From NCBI RefSeq assembly GCF_000314975.1, contig NZ_BAEN01000076.1, positions 62,001 through 126,000 of the forward strand: a stretch of DNA of 64,000 nt. The letters are read 5' to 3'. This DNA comes from Aliiglaciecola lipolytica E3 (GTDB lineage: Bacteria > Pseudomonadota > Gammaproteobacteria > Enterobacterales > Alteromonadaceae). The position numbers were made by a program, and so were the translations under genes. This document shows positions 18,321 through 27,649 of this stretch, piece by piece. Every line of letters starts with the position of its first letter. Position 1 is the first letter of the stretch. The notes beneath the pieces were generated by a model. It was not told the DNA's origin, did no database searches, and saw only the letters and a program-made list of their open reading frames with translations.

Positions 18321-19019
18321 CTATTGGTTTTGAGTGAGATCGATAAACGCTACATAGTTAATACAAAGCAACAATGGGCCAAGTAATAGTGCGCTCAATA
18401 AAAATGTAAATGGTACAGCTATTATTGCCAGTAGGTTGATTGCAAAGACGACTGTCAAAGGTTTCCATGCTCGAAGAACCAAACGAACTCCATTACCAAT
18501 TGCAGTTTGTACATTTTTGTTATCTAACAATAAGTACGCAGGTACAAACATCAACAATATGCTAACTGGGGTTGCTGAGGCAAATATAATGGATAGCTGG
18601 ACAGGCGTAACATCTACCATTTGAGCATAGAGTAATAAATCGATGCCACTACTCCCCAATAAACCAATAGCCGTGAGCACTTGCGCGACGGTGGGAAGTA
18701 GCATAAATAAACTTAACAAGGGGAGTTTTGACCAGCCTGTATAGAGCCTTAAACTTTTGAATGTAAAGGTTCTGTGTTTTGATATTTGATCTAATACTGG
18801 CCACAAAGAAGCAATTAACATAACCATCACTAATTTAGATGTGATGACGCCTATTGGGGCGGGTAGCAATTGAAATAAACCCTCAATAATGATGGTAGCT
18901 AACAGTAAAAAGAATATTTTAAACGGTGCTTTTAAGCATAAACTTAGACCGTGTTTTAGCCAAAGAATACTTTGTGACGAAGTGGTTTTTTGATTCATTA
19001 ATAATGTTGCAGTGTTCAT
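18321..19019 (-). CDS. Polytopic membrane protein, first gene of ECF sigma operon
   Basis: A 232-residue protein with about six transmembrane helices. The pattern ILWLKHGLSLCLKAPFKIFFL near the start and repeated hydrophobic blocks are reminiscent of the BPSS1780 family, but similarity is weak and I do not assign it firmly. It ends 8 bp before the sigma gene and is the first gene of the operon. It may sense membrane state together with the sigma factor and the downstream membrane protein. Confidence 0.65.
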   Translation of the reverse strand: MNTATLLMNQKTTSSQSILWLKHGLSLCLKAPFKIFFLLLATIIIEGLFQLLPAPIGVITSKLVMVMLIASLWPVLDQISKHRTFTFKSLRLYTGWSKLPLLSLFMLLPTVAQVLTAIGLLGSSGIDLLLYAQMVDVTPVQLSIIFASATPVSILLMFVPAYLLLDNKNVQTAIGNGVRLVLRAWKPLTVVFAINLLAIIAVPFTFLLSALLLGPLLLCINYVAFIDLTQNQ

Positions 19020-19248
19020 ATCGACTCTCTCGTTTTAGTGATTTACTTAGATAGTCGAGACAAACAAAATAAACCTGACATTTTTTCTAAATCTTTTTTT
19101 GTCGTTGTCAAAACGGCTTTATAACGTTTATGAATCGGTGGCGAGTTTTTTCAGAAGCGACAAAACTACATCACCTTGAAGCAGAGTTTAATTTATCTAC
19201 TTGCATTTTTATATAAGTGATTATATAAATGCTTATATTGAGGTGTAT

Positions 19249-20256
19249 ATGCAAAAAGATTTTTTAAATGAATTAGGTGAGTTGGCGTTAGGTAGCCGCC
19301 TAAAACGAGTTAGTGAAAGAATGATGGCAGATGCTGCGGAGGTGTATGCGCATTTTGACATGAACATTCAGCCCAAATGGTTTACCTTGCTGGCTTTATT
19401 GGACCGAAAAAAGCAGGTAAGTGTTGTAGAGGCCGCTAATTTACTCGGATTGACGCAACCAGCATTGAGTCAGTTTAGTCGGCAGTTAGAGTCCAAAAAA
19501 CTAATCAATATTAAATTAGATACGAAAGATTCAAGAAAGAGAGTACTGACTTTATCAGCGTTAGGGCATCAAAAAGTCTCAGAAATGCGACCTGTTTGGG
19601 CCGCAGTCGACAAGGCGGCTAAAGACTTATGTCATGAATTTGAAAATCACTTTTATGATGCACTAAAAACCTTCGAAAAAGCCTTGGATAAGCGTTCTTT
19701 ACTCGAGCGAAGCAAAGATCATTTTGAACAATCAAAAACCTTACAAGATACCAATGTTGTGGATATTACTATGTTAGAAAACAACCTTACTTTCCTAGAA
19801 TTTGAACCCAAGCTTGCGCCATTTTTTGAACAAATAAACAGTCAGTGGATTGAAAGCATGTTTGTGCTTGAAGACGTGGATAAACAGGTTCTGCGATATC
19901 CGCAAGAGAATATCGTCGACAAGGGCGGAAAGGTTTGGTTTGCTGAACATTCACAACTCGGTATTGTGGGTACCTGTGCATTATTGAACAAAGGTGATGG
20001 CGCATTTGAATTGACTAAAATGGGTGTGTTGGAAGATGCACGGGGCTTAAAAGTCGGTGAAAAATTGTTGCAGCATGTGATAGCGCAAGCGAAATCATTG
20101 CCTGTTGACTGTCTATTCCTATTAACTAATGCAAAATGTGAAGCCGCCATTCATTTATACGAAAAGAACGGTTTTAAACACGACAAGCAGATTATGGAAA
20201 AATACGGCAAGAGCTATCAACGATGTGATGTGGCTATGCGCTTTGACGGCGCTTAG
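19249..20256 (+). CDS. MarR-type HTH fused to GNAT acetyltransferase
   Basis: The N-terminal half (about 1-145) is a MarR-like winged helix, with VEAANLLGLTQPALSQFSRQLESKKLI as recognition region and the DSRKRVLTLS wing. The C-terminal half (about 165-330) is a GNAT fold with the acetyl-CoA loop in MGVLEDARGLKVGEKLLQHVI and IHLYEKNGFK. Such fusions occur in proteobacteria; the enzyme's acceptor is unknown. The ATG at 19249 is favoured by GAGGT 5 bp upstream over an earlier in-frame ATG at 19201. Its 3' end converges on the PHP gene 17 bp away. Confidence 0.87.
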   Translation: MQKDFLNELGELALGSRLKRVSERMMADAAEVYAHFDMNIQPKWFTLLALLDRKKQVSVVEAANLLGLTQPALSQFSRQLESKKLINIKLDTKDSRKRVLTLSALGHQKVSEMRPVWAAVDKAAKDLCHEFENHFYDALKTFEKALDKRSLLERSKDHFEQSKTLQDTNVVDITMLENNLTFLEFEPKLAPFFEQINSQWIESMFVLEDVDKQVLRYPQENIVDKGGKVWFAEHSQLGIVGTCALLNKGDGAFELTKMGVLEDARGLKVGEKLLQHVIAQAKSLPVDCLFLLTNAKCEAAIHLYEKNGFKHDKQIMEKYGKSYQRCDVAMRFDGA

Positions 20257-20273
20257 CCAATAGCTGTTTAACG

Positions 20274-21029
20274 TTACTGAAGATTATTACACCACTCGGA
20301 TAATTCATCTGCAACAGGACGCTTATGCTCTGCTAGAAAAGCTAAAAACGACTTTGCATTGCGATTTACAATGCGCTCTAAAGGAAAACCAATAGATTCC
20401 GCATGGGCAATACATTTGTCATAATTTCCAAGGTGATAAGCAATGTGAGCGTCACTTGAAAATACCACCTTCCAATCATGTTTATCGACCAATTCCAAAA
20501 TACGAATACAGTTTGGTTCACTGCCTTGTCGAGAGTGCACAAACGAACTGTTGTTTATTTCTAATAAAACGTTATGTTCTTTTGCCGCTAAAATCACTTC
20601 CTCATAATCCAACGGAAAGTTTGGATTTCCTGGATGACCTAAAATTTGGCATTCACTTGTCGCAAAGGTGTTGATCACCGCGTTGGTATTGATTGCTTGC
20701 GAAGCCGGCGGAAATACCGGTTCATGAAAACTGGCAATAACGAAGTCTAGATACGGTCGCATTCCATTTGGTACATCTAAACCTCCATCAGGGGGTAATA
20801 TATTCGCTTCGATTCCCTTTAAGCAGGCAATTCCGTCTACAATTCTTGGTATGACATTACGATTACCGAAATGCCACGGGTGTGGCGAGTCTGGCATCTC
20901 AGGACCATGATCCGTTAATGAAAACATTTGCATACCCTTCACTTTGGCCTCTACAAAATAGTCATGCACAGTACTGTAAGCATGCGTACTGGCAATTGTG
21001 TGAGAGTGGGTATCGACGAGTATTTTCAT
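20274..21029 (-). CDS. PHP-family phosphatase, YcdX-like
   Basis: A 251-residue PHP-domain protein. Metal ligands are visible as HSH in VDTHSHTIAST, TDHG, the Glu in KGIEANIL, IASFHEP, GHPGN and SSDAH, matching the trinuclear-zinc site of E. coli YcdX. YcdX-type enzymes hydrolyse phosphate monoesters such as pyridoxal phosphate in vitro; the true substrate is uncertain. Length fits the family at about 245 residues. It is transcribed alone, divergent from a deaminase. Confidence 0.88.
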   Translation of the reverse strand: MKILVDTHSHTIASTHAYSTVHDYFVEAKVKGMQMFSLTDHGPEMPDSPHPWHFGNRNVIPRIVDGIACLKGIEANILPPDGGLDVPNGMRPYLDFVIASFHEPVFPPASQAINTNAVINTFATSECQILGHPGNPNFPLDYEEVILAAKEHNVLLEINNSSFVHSRQGSEPNCIRILELVDKHDWKVVFSSDAHIAYHLGNYDKCIAHAESIGFPLERIVNRNAKSFLAFLAEHKRPVADELSEWCNNLQ

Positions 21030-21123
21030 TTTCTGGTGTATCCTTTTTGATGTTGGATGACTATTAACCCATAAAGTTTGGAGCGGTAACCTTTCCTATA
21101 TATCGCATTTATGTTGCGCATCA

Positions 21124-21168
21124 ATGACAAGACGTTACGCTTCGTGGCTAAGCGCGTTATTGTCTTTT
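21124..21168 (+). other. Terminator-like hairpin with no obvious upstream gene
   Basis: GACAA and TTGTC outer arms, then ACG/CGT and CGCTT/AAGCG with a small bulge and a seven-base loop, followed by TTTTAT. It lies in the 295-bp spacer between divergently transcribed genes, so there is no plus-strand gene for it to terminate. It may end a small RNA, or be a leader structure. Confidence 0.3.
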
Positions 21169-21324
21169 ATTCTTAAGTGCTTCTAATCTGTACATCAGCA
21201 TTGTATCAACTTATGCTAACTTGGTGAAATCAGTGAGTTAAATAATGCAGGTTTAACAACAGAAACAACCATTATCGCTATGCGTCAAAATTTGCGATTC
21301 AAACGCCTACGAAAGGAGAATAAA

Positions 21325-21765
21325 GTGGATAAATTCATGCGAGCGGCCATTGATGAAGCGATTAAAGGTAAAGAAGAAGGTGGGATCCCAATTGGTTCGG
21401 TTATTGTTTATCAAAACGAAATCATAGGTCGAGGACATAATCGCAGAGTGCAATCTGGTAGCCCTATATTGCATGGCGAAATGGATGCGTTTGAAAACGC
21501 AGGGCGTCGCAGTGCGAGTGTTTATCGCCAATGCACGCTCTATACAACGCTGTCACCTTGCTCAATGTGTTCTGGCGCAATTTTACTCTATGAAATTCCT
21601 AAAATAATTATCGGTGAAAATCAGACGTTTATTGGTGAAGAGCAACTACTAAAACGGCGTGGAGTTGAACTTGAAGTATTGCAAGATCCTGAGTGCATTC
21701 AACTAATGCAAGATTTTATTATCGAATCACCTGAACTGTGGAATGAAGATATCGGTACAGAATAG
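21325..21765 (+). CDS. Zinc-dependent deaminase, yeast cytosine deaminase (FCY1)-like
   Basis: A 146-residue cytidine/deoxycytidylate deaminase-fold enzyme with HGEMDAFENAG (zinc His and catalytic Glu) and TLSPCSMCSGAILLY (two zinc Cys). The C-terminal FIGEEQLLKRRGVELEVL and SPELWNEDIG closely follow the fungal-type cytosine deaminase group rather than TadA. It would deaminate cytosine or a related base for pyrimidine salvage. The GTG at 21325 is chosen because AGGAG lies 7 bp upstream; the longer frame from 21280 adds a basic 15-residue tail without a ribosome site. Confidence 0.85.
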   Translation: MDKFMRAAIDEAIKGKEEGGIPIGSVIVYQNEIIGRGHNRRVQSGSPILHGEMDAFENAGRRSASVYRQCTLYTTLSPCSMCSGAILLYEIPKIIIGENQTFIGEEQLLKRRGVELEVLQDPECIQLMQDFIIESPELWNEDIGTE

Positions 21766-21876
21766 TAAATAATACATACACTGTGTGATTTTTAATTAAC
21801 TCAATGTTAAAAATAATTGACATTGAGTTATCTTGGCTATACATTAATCTCATCCTGATTAAATATGGAGAAGATT

Positions 21877-22347
21877 ATGGATATGTCATTTAAAGAAAAA
21901 AGTCACTGGATTTCATTGGTTAGTACAATCTGTATATTTGGTTACTACTTTTACAACATTGTTATGTTAGCGGGCGTACCTGTTGAGGAAGCGAAAGACA
22001 TCGCTAAAGACTTGCTAATTCAAGCGATTGTATTGAGTGTGCTGGTGGAGATAATTTTGCATACTATGTTGGCAGCGACAAATCATAAAGCAGCAGAAAT
22101 GGGCGCCGATGAGAGAGATAAGCTGTTCGAATATCGTGGCAATCAAGTTGGCTATACGATTTTGGTCGTGGGTGTGGTAATTACGTTGGGACGAATAATC
22201 ACTATTGAATATAACCCCGATTTCGCCGATCACTACAGCTCCTTGCAAATTCCACTCTTGACTGCGCACTTGCTGATGTTTAGTTTTATATTATCTGAGG
22301 TGGCACGATTTGCGGTAACCCTGTTCAATTATCGTCGAGGTTACTAA
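21877..22347 (+). CDS. Small membrane protein paired with an XRE regulator
   Basis: A 156-residue protein with four hydrophobic helices and a conserved-looking cytoplasmic loop, GADERDKLFEYRGNQVGYTIL, similar to DUF2178-like proteins that occur beside small Cro-type regulators. GGAG 8 bp before the ATG at 21877 sets the start. The stop codon is 2 bp from the regulator's GTG, so the two are translated together. Function is unknown; the pair may be a membrane-stress or sensory module. Confidence 0.72.
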   Translation: MDMSFKEKSHWISLVSTICIFGYYFYNIVMLAGVPVEEAKDIAKDLLIQAIVLSVLVEIILHTMLAATNHKAAEMGADERDKLFEYRGNQVGYTILVVGVVITLGRIITIEYNPDFADHYSSLQIPLLTAHLLMFSFILSEVARFAVTLFNYRRGY

Positions 22348-22349
22348 AG

Positions 22350-22565
22350 GTGGCTGAATCACTCATTATTAATCGCATCCGCGAAAAACGTTTTTTCGCA
22401 GATGAAATGACACAGCAAGAATTAGCCGATAGAGTAGGCGTTACTCGGCAAACCATTATGGCTATCGAAAAGGGTAAATATTCACCCTCATTGGAAGTGG
22501 CCTTTAAAATGGCGGAAGTATTTGAGTGTCATCTGGATGATATTTTTCAGTATCAAGCAAAATAA
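22350..22565 (+). CDS. Small XRE/Cro-type transcriptional regulator
   Basis: A 71-residue helix-turn-helix protein: MTQQELADRVGVTRQTIMAIEKGKYSPSLEVAFKMAEVF is a textbook XRE domain of the YgzD/YozG group, ending with DDIFQYQ. The start is GTG, 2 bp after the membrane-protein stop, with GAGG inside the upstream gene as ribosome site. It probably represses its own two-gene operon. A strong terminator follows at 22637. Confidence 0.88.
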   Translation: MAESLIINRIREKRFFADEMTQQELADRVGVTRQTIMAIEKGKYSPSLEVAFKMAEVFECHLDDIFQYQAK

Positions 22566-22636
22566 TAGGTACACTTTTGGCGCGTCTGCAAAGTATAATG
22601 CAGATAATCGATAATGATGAAACTGACAACTTTACA

Positions 22637-22670
22637 ATGGGGCAATTCCTTATGAATTGCCCCATTTTTT
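22637..22670 (+). terminator. Strong intrinsic terminator after XRE regulator
   Basis: Twelve-base perfect arms ATGGGGCAATTC and GAATTGCCCCAT with a five-base loop, ending in six T. It isolates the regulator pair from speA. Confidence 0.88.
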
Positions 22671-22700
22671 ACAAATGTTGATTAACTTCGGAGCAAATAA

Positions 22701-24623
22701 ATGAGCAAAACCGCTAAATGGACAATTTCAGACTCTGAAAAGCTTTACGGCGTTAAACGCTGGAGTAGCGGCTATTTTGAAATTGGACCCAACGGAAATT
22801 TGCATGTTACTCCCGATGTAACAAATGCTGAAATGCGCATCGACTTTAACGATGTGATTGAAGAAATCAAGGAAGAAGGAATTCAGTTTCCGGTGGTACT
22901 TAGATTTCACGACATTTTGCGCTCACAAGTTGCACTTTTGAACGAAACCTTTATTAAAACGATTCAAGACGCAGGTTATCAAGGCCAATATCGCGGCGTG
23001 TATCCGGTGAAAGTAAACCAGATGCGTGAAGTAGTTGAAGAGATAGTTGATGCGGGCAACAAGTATAATTACGGACTAGAAGCTGGATCAAAAGCTGAAT
23101 TATTAACTGTATTGGCTTACAACACTAATCCAGAAGCTTTGACCATTTTGAACGGTTATAAAGATGAAGAGTTTATTCGCTTGTCGCTATTGGCCCGCAA
23201 GCTTGGACGCAAAATCATAGTTGTTATTGAAAAATATTCTGAATTGTTGTTGCTGGTCAAAATTGCAAAAGAATTAGACATAGATCCGATTATCGGCTTG
23301 CGTTCAAAAATGACCGTAAAAGGTAAAGGTAAGTGGGAAGGTTCTGGTGGTGATCGGGCTAAATTTGGATTAACCAATACCGAAATTATCCAGGCAGCTC
23401 GTTATCTTGAGTCTGAGGGCATGGCTGATTGCTTTAAACTTTTGCATTTCCACATTGGCAGCCAGTTAACCGACATTCGTGCGGTTAAAGATGCCATAAG
23501 CGAAGGAGCAATGATTTATTCCGAGCTGCATCACATGGGATTCAAATTGGATTACGTTGATGTTGGCGGTGGACTCGGTATTGACTACGATGGAAGTAAA
23601 TCGACAAACGACTCCTCGCGAAACTACAGTATCGCCGAATACGTTGCAGATGTCGTGTTTGGTATGAAAGAGGTATGTGATTTAGAGCAGGTTCCTCATC
23701 CTACTTTAGTGACTGAAAGTGGTCGTGCAATCACTGCACATCACAGTTGCGTTGTGGCGCAAATCGTTGGTGAAATTCGCGCTAATAGTGCAGAAATGGA
23801 AACTGACGTCGAGGAACACGAACATATTTTGGTTACCAACATGCGCGATCAGATTCGTTTGTTGGAAACACAGGAAAATTTACAAGAAATTTTTAACGAT
23901 GCTTCTCAATACAAAGAACAAGCGATATCTGCGTTTAAATTGCGGGTAATTAGCTTTGAAGAATTAGCTAAAATTGAAACCCTATACTGGCAAATCATGG
24001 TCAACTTGCAGGAGCGTATGCAATCGGCTGAGTTTATTCCAGAAGAAATGCAAGAACTCGATTACAACTTATCGTCGCAGTACCTGTGTAACTTTTCGGT
24101 ATTTCAGTCGGCAGCAGATACTTGGGCAATCGATCAAGTGCTGCCGATAGTGCCGCTTTCAAGAATGAACGAGCGTCCAAATGTGAATTGTTCACTTGTG
24201 GATATTACCTGTGATAGCGACGGCAAAATTGACCAATTTGTTTTAGGGAAAGGCATTTCCGATGTGTTGCCTATGCACAAATTGAATAAAGGCGAAGACT
24301 ATTATTTGGGGATGTTCTTAACCGGCGCATACCAAGATGTAATGGGCGATATGCATAATCTGTTTGGACGTTTGAACGAAGTGCATATTTTCAGTCATGA
24401 CGATGATCCTCTCGATTTCTATATAGAAGAAGTAGTAACAGGGTCATCTGTGGATAATGTTTTATCGATAATGCAATACAACCCCACATTCATGGCAGCA
24501 TCGGTTAAGAAGTTGATTGATGCAAAGATTTCAGAAGGTGAAATCAAACCTCGCGAAGGTGTAAAGTGGACTGATTTTTACGAAAACTGCTTGAAAGGGT
24601 ATACCTACTTGAAAACTTCGTAA
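22701..24623 (+). CDS. speA: Biosynthetic arginine decarboxylase
   Basis: A 640-residue fold-III PLP enzyme converting arginine to agmatine, the first step of putrescine synthesis by the agmatine route. The PLP lysine lies in YPVKVNQ; GLEAGSKAEL, HFHIGSQLTDI, VDVGGGLGIDYDG and the C-terminal catalytic Cys region NVNCSLVDITCDSDGKID are diagnostic. Length matches SpeA (about 630-660). GGAG lies 8 bp before the ATG. It has its own terminator. An agmatinase gene is not in the window. Confidence 0.95.
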   Translation: MSKTAKWTISDSEKLYGVKRWSSGYFEIGPNGNLHVTPDVTNAEMRIDFNDVIEEIKEEGIQFPVVLRFHDILRSQVALLNETFIKTIQDAGYQGQYRGVYPVKVNQMREVVEEIVDAGNKYNYGLEAGSKAELLTVLAYNTNPEALTILNGYKDEEFIRLSLLARKLGRKIIVVIEKYSELLLLVKIAKELDIDPIIGLRSKMTVKGKGKWEGSGGDRAKFGLTNTEIIQAARYLESEGMADCFKLLHFHIGSQLTDIRAVKDAISEGAMIYSELHHMGFKLDYVDVGGGLGIDYDGSKSTNDSSRNYSIAEYVADVVFGMKEVCDLEQVPHPTLVTESGRAITAHHSCVVAQIVGEIRANSAEMETDVEEHEHILVTNMRDQIRLLETQENLQEIFNDASQYKEQAISAFKLRVISFEELAKIETLYWQIMVNLQERMQSAEFIPEEMQELDYNLSSQYLCNFSVFQSAADTWAIDQVLPIVPLSRMNERPNVNCSLVDITCDSDGKIDQFVLGKGISDVLPMHKLNKGEDYYLGMFLTGAYQDVMGDMHNLFGRLNEVHIFSHDDDPLDFYIEEVVTGSSVDNVLSIMQYNPTFMAASVKKLIDAKISEGEIKPREGVKWTDFYENCLKGYTYLKTS

Positions 24624-24653
24624 CAGCGAATGAATTGCTAGCAATCAAATGTT

Positions 24654-24683
24654 AAAAGGTGGAGTATCAACTCCACCTTTTTT
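24654..24683 (+). terminator. speA: Intrinsic terminator after speA
   Basis: Arms AAAAGGTGGAG and CTCCACCTTTT around TATCAA, ending in a T run, 31 bp after the speA stop. Confidence 0.87.
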
Positions 24684-24825
24684 GTTTGTCAGTGACACAG
24701 AAAAAATGATTAGAATTAAACGATTTCATTTTAAGCTAAACATTCAACCCCGGGCTATTTTACGGGTTAGATGATCAATATTGTTTCAAAAGAATATATC
24801 TTACTCTGTCAATATTGAGCTAATC

Positions 24826-26352
24826 ATGCATTCTACGTTAACCATAAAACCGTTAATGATTGTGATGTTTTCTATCACTTTTCTAGTGTCAGCATGTGAA
24901 CAACTAGATGACAAAACAGTAGATGCTGCTCTCTCTCCAGCGCCAAACATTGTCGTAATCGTGGCAGATGATCAAGGTTACGCAGATGTGTCTTACAAAA
25001 ACTTAGCCGATGATGTGAACACTCCCAATATCGATAAGTTGGCTGCAATTGGCACTGATTTCACCCAAGCCTATGTACCTTCACCCATCTGTAGCACATC
25101 CAGAACATCACTGATTACCGGCTCGTATTCTCAGCGGCTGGGGATGTATTGGTATGGTGGCAAAGGCTTGGAAAATCCAGAGTTTCAGACATTGGCTGAA
25201 AAGCTAAAAGAAGCGAATTACACCACGGGTTACATTGGTAAGTATCACTATGGTAATAGTAAAAAATCAATCGATAGAAACTTCCCTTTGCATCATGGTT
25301 TCGATTATTTTTATGGTTTTGAAGGTGGTCGTAAACATTACTTAATCCATAATGATGCCAAAGAAAAAGCATTTAACAAAACAAGAAATAGTCTTAAAGC
25401 CAAAGGTGAATCATTAACCATGGGTTCGGTTTGGGTGAACCACAAAAAAGTTAAACAAAACGGGTTTTCAACAGAACTCATTGAAAAGCAAGCTACAGAA
25501 TTTATCCGTAACAATCAAAGCTCGCCATTTTATTTGCAAGTCTCGTTCAATGCACTGCATAACTTTACTCATCAATTACCTGATGAATATTTAGCTAAAC
25601 ATAAGTTACCTAAACGAATGGATTGGGAGCCAAACAACGAAAGTTTTAGACAGTGGTATGTTGCTGCTCGTGCGCCTAATAATGAATATGGGCGTGAGTA
25701 TTATCTAGGTCAGTTGTATTACCTTGATCAAGCGATTGGTGAAATAGTGAATGAGCTCGAAAAAAATAATTTACTAGAAAATACGATTATTGTGTATCTT
25801 AGTGATAACGGCGGGTCTACTCCCATATATGCAAATAATGGTCGATTTAGAGGGAGCAAATATACCCTATATGAAGGTGGCATAAGAGTCCCAATGATCG
25901 TTTATATTCCTGAGGAATTTCGCCACAACACGACAATGAATAGGCGGATTGATGATGTTGTTAGCACCATGGATATTTATCCCACGTTGTTGCAAGCGGC
26001 GGGTTTACAAGCGCCAGAAAACATAGATGGTGAATCACTCGTTGAGCTCATGTTAAACAACTCTCCCATGAGTAGGGAAGCCTTGGTATGGGATACGGGC
26101 CATGAAATAGCAGTACGAAAAGGCAGATGGAAATACCACGCAGTATACGACGACTATTACGCAGAAAAGCAAATGGTCGATCTTGAATTAGGTGAATTTC
26201 TTTATGATGTCGAATCAGATCCAGAAGAATCAATTAATCTCATAGAGCAGTACCCTGACATTGTCGTTACGCTTAAATCAATTCATCAACAGTGGTCTCT
26301 TCGAAACAAACATCGTCCGTCACGAGAACCCAAAAAGGCTCGTAACTTATAA
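24826..26352 (+). CDS. Lipoprotein sulfatase (S1 family) with atypical CSTSR active-site motif
   Basis: A formylglycine-type sulfatase. Metal ligands are in NIVVIVADDQGYADVS, the active-site stretch is PICSTSRTSLITGSY (Cys89 for the ATG at 24826), and SDNGG and the C-terminal metal site follow. The usual motif is C-x-P/A-x-R; here Thr replaces Pro. A lipobox VSAC (Cys24) indicates outer-membrane or periplasmic anchoring. A TTG at 24781 would add 15 residues before the signal sequence; GAG upstream of 24826 favours the ATG. Probably removes sulfate esters from algal polysaccharide. Confidence 0.88.
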   Translation: MHSTLTIKPLMIVMFSITFLVSACEQLDDKTVDAALSPAPNIVVIVADDQGYADVSYKNLADDVNTPNIDKLAAIGTDFTQAYVPSPICSTSRTSLITGSYSQRLGMYWYGGKGLENPEFQTLAEKLKEANYTTGYIGKYHYGNSKKSIDRNFPLHHGFDYFYGFEGGRKHYLIHNDAKEKAFNKTRNSLKAKGESLTMGSVWVNHKKVKQNGFSTELIEKQATEFIRNNQSSPFYLQVSFNALHNFTHQLPDEYLAKHKLPKRMDWEPNNESFRQWYVAARAPNNEYGREYYLGQLYYLDQAIGEIVNELEKNNLLENTIIVYLSDNGGSTPIYANNGRFRGSKYTLYEGGIRVPMIVYIPEEFRHNTTMNRRIDDVVSTMDIYPTLLQAAGLQAPENIDGESLVELMLNNSPMSREALVWDTGHEIAVRKGRWKYHAVYDDYYAEKQMVDLELGEFLYDVESDPEESINLIEQYPDIVVTLKSIHQQWSLRNKHRPSREPKKARNL

Positions 26353-26363
26353 TCAAGGGATAG

Positions 26364-27500
26364 TTATTTCTGTTTGACTTCTTCGGCTTCTTCAAAGTAC
26401 GCCTGCCAAAATTTGGCGGTAAAGCTATTGATGAGGTTTGATTCGGCATTCATTAACATCGCATAACCCACTTCTTCATCTGGCGCAAAAGATACATCTG
26501 CCCGATAACCTTTTACCCAGCCGCCGTGGTAATTCAACTTATGCCCGTTGAAGTCGTATATGCGCCAACCTAAGCCATAATGCGCATCTTTTAAGAACCT
26601 TCGCCAGTCGCGCCTACGCATTTCGCGTGTGGTTTTGATTTTCTCTGACGTGACGGTATCGATTATCTGCCCAGAGATGACTTCGGGGTATTCTCCTAAC
26701 ATAGCGCGCACCCAAATTGCCATGTCTTCGATACTGGCATTTACTCCGGCGGCTGGACCATAACGATAATAATCATCTTGTACTTTTGACTCTCGCCATT
26801 TTGAGCGAGTAATCGCGATATGTGGTTTGGCCCATTTGCTTGAACTCTGTAAGCCCTTTTTACCCGTACTGGCATGCGGCATTTTTAAAGGTTGGAAAAT
26901 ACCCTTTCGCAATTCATCGGCATAGCTACTTTTCTGGTTGGTGTAATAATCTTCAAGCACACCAAATAACGCATTTTGATAGGTATAACATTTGCCCGGA
27001 GAGCATAGCGGTTCTAATTTTGCTAATTGTCTAAGGACACGTTTTAACGAATAGTTAGCTTCGATTAAATTGTCGTAAGCGTTAGGAATATAGCCACTAG
27101 ATTGACTCAACAAATGGCCTAGCGTAATCGGATTGGGATCTAATCGATTGAAGCCGTATTCAGGCACAATTTCAAGTAGTGGTGTTTGCCAACTTAGCTG
27201 ATCTTCCGCCACTTTTTTAGCCATTAATACCCCAGCAAAGGTTTTTGAGACTGAGGCTAATCTAAACACTGTATTGCGGTCGATTTTATCGCCGAAATTT
27301 TCAGTTACGCCATAGGTAATAATTTTCGCTGGTTCGCCCTTACGTACAAAAACTAACACATAACCAGGCAGGTTATATTTCATGGCTTGCGCTTGAGTTT
27401 TAGAGGCGAAGTCGTATAGCCAAGCATCTTCCTCAGCAAGGACCGGTTGGAAGACATGCATTGTCAGCCAAAAAAGTGCAATTAAAGTTAAACATCTCAT
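26364..27500 (-). CDS. Beta-lactamase-family serine hydrolase (class C-like)
   Basis: A 378-residue periplasmic protein with a signal peptide ending VLA (residue 22). The three penicillin-binding/class C motifs are present: SVSK (83-86, nucleophile Ser), YQN (in YTYQNALFG) and HGG (NYHGGWVKGY). Such proteins act as D-alanyl peptidases, esterases or amidases; few are true beta-lactamases. The gene converges with the sulfatase 11 bp away and stands alone on the minus strand. Substrate is not predictable. Confidence 0.87.
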   Translation of the reverse strand: MRCLTLIALFWLTMHVFQPVLAEEDAWLYDFASKTQAQAMKYNLPGYVLVFVRKGEPAKIITYGVTENFGDKIDRNTVFRLASVSKTFAGVLMAKKVAEDQLSWQTPLLEIVPEYGFNRLDPNPITLGHLLSQSSGYIPNAYDNLIEANYSLKRVLRQLAKLEPLCSPGKCYTYQNALFGVLEDYYTNQKSSYADELRKGIFQPLKMPHASTGKKGLQSSSKWAKPHIAITRSKWRESKVQDDYYRYGPAAGVNASIEDMAIWVRAMLGEYPEVISGQIIDTVTSEKIKTTREMRRRDWRRFLKDAHYGLGWRIYDFNGHKLNYHGGWVKGYRADVSFAPDEEVGYAMLMNAESNLINSFTAKFWQAYFEEAEEVKQK

Positions 27501-27649
27501 CGGCCTAAGGATACTAGTTGAAGCCTAGTGAGACAACTGGCAAGTGTAAAATTGAGATTGCATGATTAATTTCGAATGACTTCCGTTTTCCGCGCGTTTT
27601 ATTTAATTAATGAGGTTAAACTGTGTGGAAAATAAGGTAGGGCATTCAA

